A stretch of DNA of 33,118 nucleotides from CAYXFZ01 sp964464385 (lineage in GTDB: Bacteria > Planctomycetota > UBA1135). Below are positions 31,395-33,118 of the stretch, in pieces. The stretch spans positions 1 through 33,118 of the forward strand of contig CAYXFZ010000016.1 in NCBI GenBank assembly GCA_964464385.1, written 5' to 3'. The stretch's first letter is position 1, and every line of letters starts with the position of its first letter. The position numbers and the translations under genes were made by a program. The notes beneath the pieces were generated by a model that was not told the DNA's origin, did not search any database, and was given only the letters and a program-made list of their open reading frames with translations.

Positions 31395-33118
31395 TTGACG
31401 GGCGCTCCGCTATTTACCCGCGCCCTTCTTGCCACATTGTTGGCATCCTGTGTTGTGCCCGTCGGAAAACTCCACGAATCCGATTCGCCTTTCATTCACG
31501 CCGGCCCCCTTCGTTCTTGGGATGCCTTGGATTATCAATTGGCATTGCAGCTTGAAGAAGATGTGGGTCGATTGCGCGGCGTGGTGCGCGTGGAGTTTGA
31601 AATTTTGACGCCGACCCATCTAATCCTTTTGGATGCCGTGGATTTGACGATCGAAAAAGTGACAGCAGGCGGATCTTCGCCTTCTTGGGTCTATGACGGT
31701 CAAATTCTCAAGGTCGAATTTTCGGATTGGTTACGCCCCGGCGATAAGGGCTGGTTGGAAATTTCTTACTCTACGACCCCTGCGGCTGGATTTTTCTTTG
31801 AAACTCCCGGCGTGACCGGAGTAGATCAGCCTGCCCATGTGTATACACAAGGTGAGTGCGAGGACGCGCGCCGCTGGTTTCCATGCAACGATTCTCCTGC
31901 GGACCGAGCAACCCATTCTTTGGCGGTCATCATTCCTGCCTCATGGACTTCCGTTGCTGCTGGTCGGCAAACCAAAGTGGAGCTCTTAGAGAACGGACGC
32001 AAAATCGTCCACTGGCGATTGGATTATCCCATGCCTCCCTATCTTTTCACTTTTGCCGCCGGCGAATTTTTTACTTTGCAGGATTCCGCGGCTGGAGTCC
32101 CATTGTATTTTCTGGCCGAGCCCGGGGATGAAATTGCCGCAATGGCCACTTTTGCTCGCACAGGCGCCATTCTTGAGTTCTTCTCTGGCTATACCGATTT
32201 TCCTTATCCATTTTCCAAGTACGCTCAAACCATCGTCCGTGGTTTTCCCTTTGGCGCCATGGAAAATGTATCGGCAACCACGGCTGGAAGGCCCATGTTG
32301 TCGGCGGACCAAATTTCGCGACCCACGTGGCCAACCGTGGCCCATGAGCTTGCTCATCAATGGTTCGGGGACATCGTCACTTGCTCCAGTTGGCCACACA
32401 TCTGGCTGAATGAGGGCTTTGCCACATATTTCACTTTACTGTATGGACGTCACTCCGAGGGCGAAGAAGATTTTTTGTGGCAAATGGGGTCCACCGTGGA
32501 CTCCTATCTTGCGGCCTGCTCTGGAGACCACCGTCGCGCCTTGGTCAAAAAAGAATATCGCGCACCGATGGATCTCTTTTTTGATGGGACGGTTTATCCG
32601 GGCGGCGCAAGCCGTTTGCAACTTTTGCGCGGTTGGGCGGGTGAAGAGGTCTTCCGGGCTGCGGTTGCTCGCTACCTGCGGGCGAATGCTTGGACTTCCG
32701 TGGAGAGTGATGCTCTGCGCCATGCTTTTGAGAGGGAAGGGGCGCCCGATATGGGTCTCTTTTTCCGTCAGTGGGTTCAGGGAGTGGGATATCCCGAATT
32801 GCGACTGTCCTGGTCGGCGGAAGGCGACCAATTACAGGTTGGTGTCGAACAAGAACACCCTGCCGCAGATCCTGGCGGCAATCCCCTAAGCCAAGCGGCA
32901 ACCCCTTGGGCCTTTCGCTTTCCTTTGGATTTGCGTTGGCAATCTCTTGCGGGAGATTGGAAGGAGCAAAGGGTGTGGGTGTCTCGCCGCTCACAATCCT
33001 TTTCTTTAGCGGCTCCTGGCGGAGTGGATTTTCTCGTGTTCGATCCTTGGGTTTATCTTCCCGCTCGCCTGCATATGGAGGAACCCAACTCGGCAACCTT
33101 GGCTCGGCTTGTGCAGGG
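31395..33118 (+). CDS. M1-family zinc aminopeptidase, lipoprotein, C-terminal end outside the window
   Basis: 574 codons are visible; no stop before the window ends. I chose TTG at 31395, the only near start after the GHMP stop that gives a signal peptide: the N-terminus TGAPLFTRALLATLLASC ends in a lipobox (Cys19). An N-terminal beta domain (about 25-215) is followed by GAMEN (287-291), the exopeptidase substrate loop, HELAH (317-321) with the third zinc ligand Glu340 in WLNEGFATYF, and VYPGGASRLQLL with the catalytic Tyr401. Together these are a complete M1 active site. The protein removes N-terminal residues from peptides, here probably at the periplasmic or cell surface. It shares the frame of the GHMP gene, separated by 6 bp. 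Confidence 0.9.
   Translation, partial: MTGAPLFTRALLATLLASCVVPVGKLHESDSPFIHAGPLRSWDALDYQLALQLEEDVGRLRGVVRVEFEILTPTHLILLDAVDLTIEKVTAGGSSPSWVYDGQILKVEFSDWLRPGDKGWLEISYSTTPAAGFFFETPGVTGVDQPAHVYTQGECEDARRWFPCNDSPADRATHSLAVIIPASWTSVAAGRQTKVELLENGRKIVHWRLDYPMPPYLFTFAAGEFFTLQDSAAGVPLYFLAEPGDEIAAMATFARTGAILEFFSGYTDFPYPFSKYAQTIVRGFPFGAMENVSATTAGRPMLSADQISRPTWPTVAHELAHQWFGDIVTCSSWPHIWLNEGFATYFTLLYGRHSEGEEDFLWQMGSTVDSYLAACSGDHRRALVKKEYRAPMDLFFDGTVYPGGASRLQLLRGWAGEEVFRAAVARYLRANAWTSVESDALRHAFEREGAPDMGLFFRQWVQGVGYPELRLSWSAEGDQLQVGVEQEHPAADPGGNPLSQAATPWAFRFPLDLRWQSLAGDWKEQRVWVSRRSQSFSLAAPGGVDFLVFDPWVYLPARLHMEEPNSATLARLVQ

Overview
The window (about 57-58 % G+C by eye, gene-dense, two 10-N scaffold gaps) looks like a contig from a metagenome-assembled, Gram-negative-type bacterial genome. 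Several lipobox-bearing exported proteins, an FG-GAP protein remnant, a fibronectin-like lipoprotein with one CxxCH motif, four sulfatase-fold proteins, OPT transporters, a TMTC-like membrane/TPR protein and very few Shine-Dalgarno sequences point to Planctomycetota or a relative. This is an inference from gene content; no rRNA is present. I saw no tRNA, CRISPR array, insertion sequence or phage gene.

Layout. 1-5536: two OPT-family transporter paralogues on the minus strand (the first cut by the window edge), separated by a plus-strand pair (nucleoside:H+ symporter-like MFS protein and a Gfo/Idh/MocA oxidoreductase). A double-CDGSH iron-sulfur protein sits 8 bp upstream of the second OPT gene. 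5575-8017: a sulfatase-fold lipoprotein overlapping a GT9 heptosyltransferase. 8018-10655: B12-dependent ribonucleotide reductase nrdJ, behind a long structured leader and broken by a scaffold gap. 10663-11817: cysteine desulfurase (minus). 11884-19358: an apparent five-gene run with a secreted Xaa-Pro peptidase, two tandem membrane-anchored sulfatase-fold enzymes, a small cupin-like protein and a TMTC-like GT-C/TPR protein. 19401-22967: RecD2 (minus), ribosomal protein S21 and an RluA-type pseudouridine synthase. 23035-24226: an unrecognised protein and a scrambled alpha/beta hydrolase locus containing an isoaspartyl-peptidase fragment. 24479-26147: YciA-like thioesterase, pdxH and a frameshifted FG-GAP remnant. 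26195-28596: ispG overlapping a fourth sulfatase-fold lipoprotein. 28601-33118: an exported lipoprotein (minus), a galactokinase-like GHMP protein with degraded motifs, and an M1 aminopeptidase lipoprotein that runs off the end.

Three themes deserve attention. First, all four sulfatase-fold proteins carry threonine where a sulfatase has the cysteine or serine converted to formylglycine, and all end in a similar x-[LM]-G-Y tail. They are probably envelope phospho- or other group transferases or hydrolases rather than conventional sulfatases, and their neighbours (GT9, TMTC-like GT-C protein) support a role in surface glycans or glycoproteins. Second, most transcription-unit-leading genes have a TANNNT-type -10 hexamer ending only 7-12 bases before the start codon, which implies leaderless or nearly leaderless mRNAs. 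Two intergenic regions carry overlapping -10 elements on opposite strands. nrdJ is the exception: its TAGGAT lies about 120 bases upstream, leaving a leader that folds into nested hairpins. Third, the sequence has assembly or decay scars (nrdJ gap, hydrolase/asparaginase chimera, FG-GAP remnant) that an automatic annotation would misread as normal or hypothetical genes.
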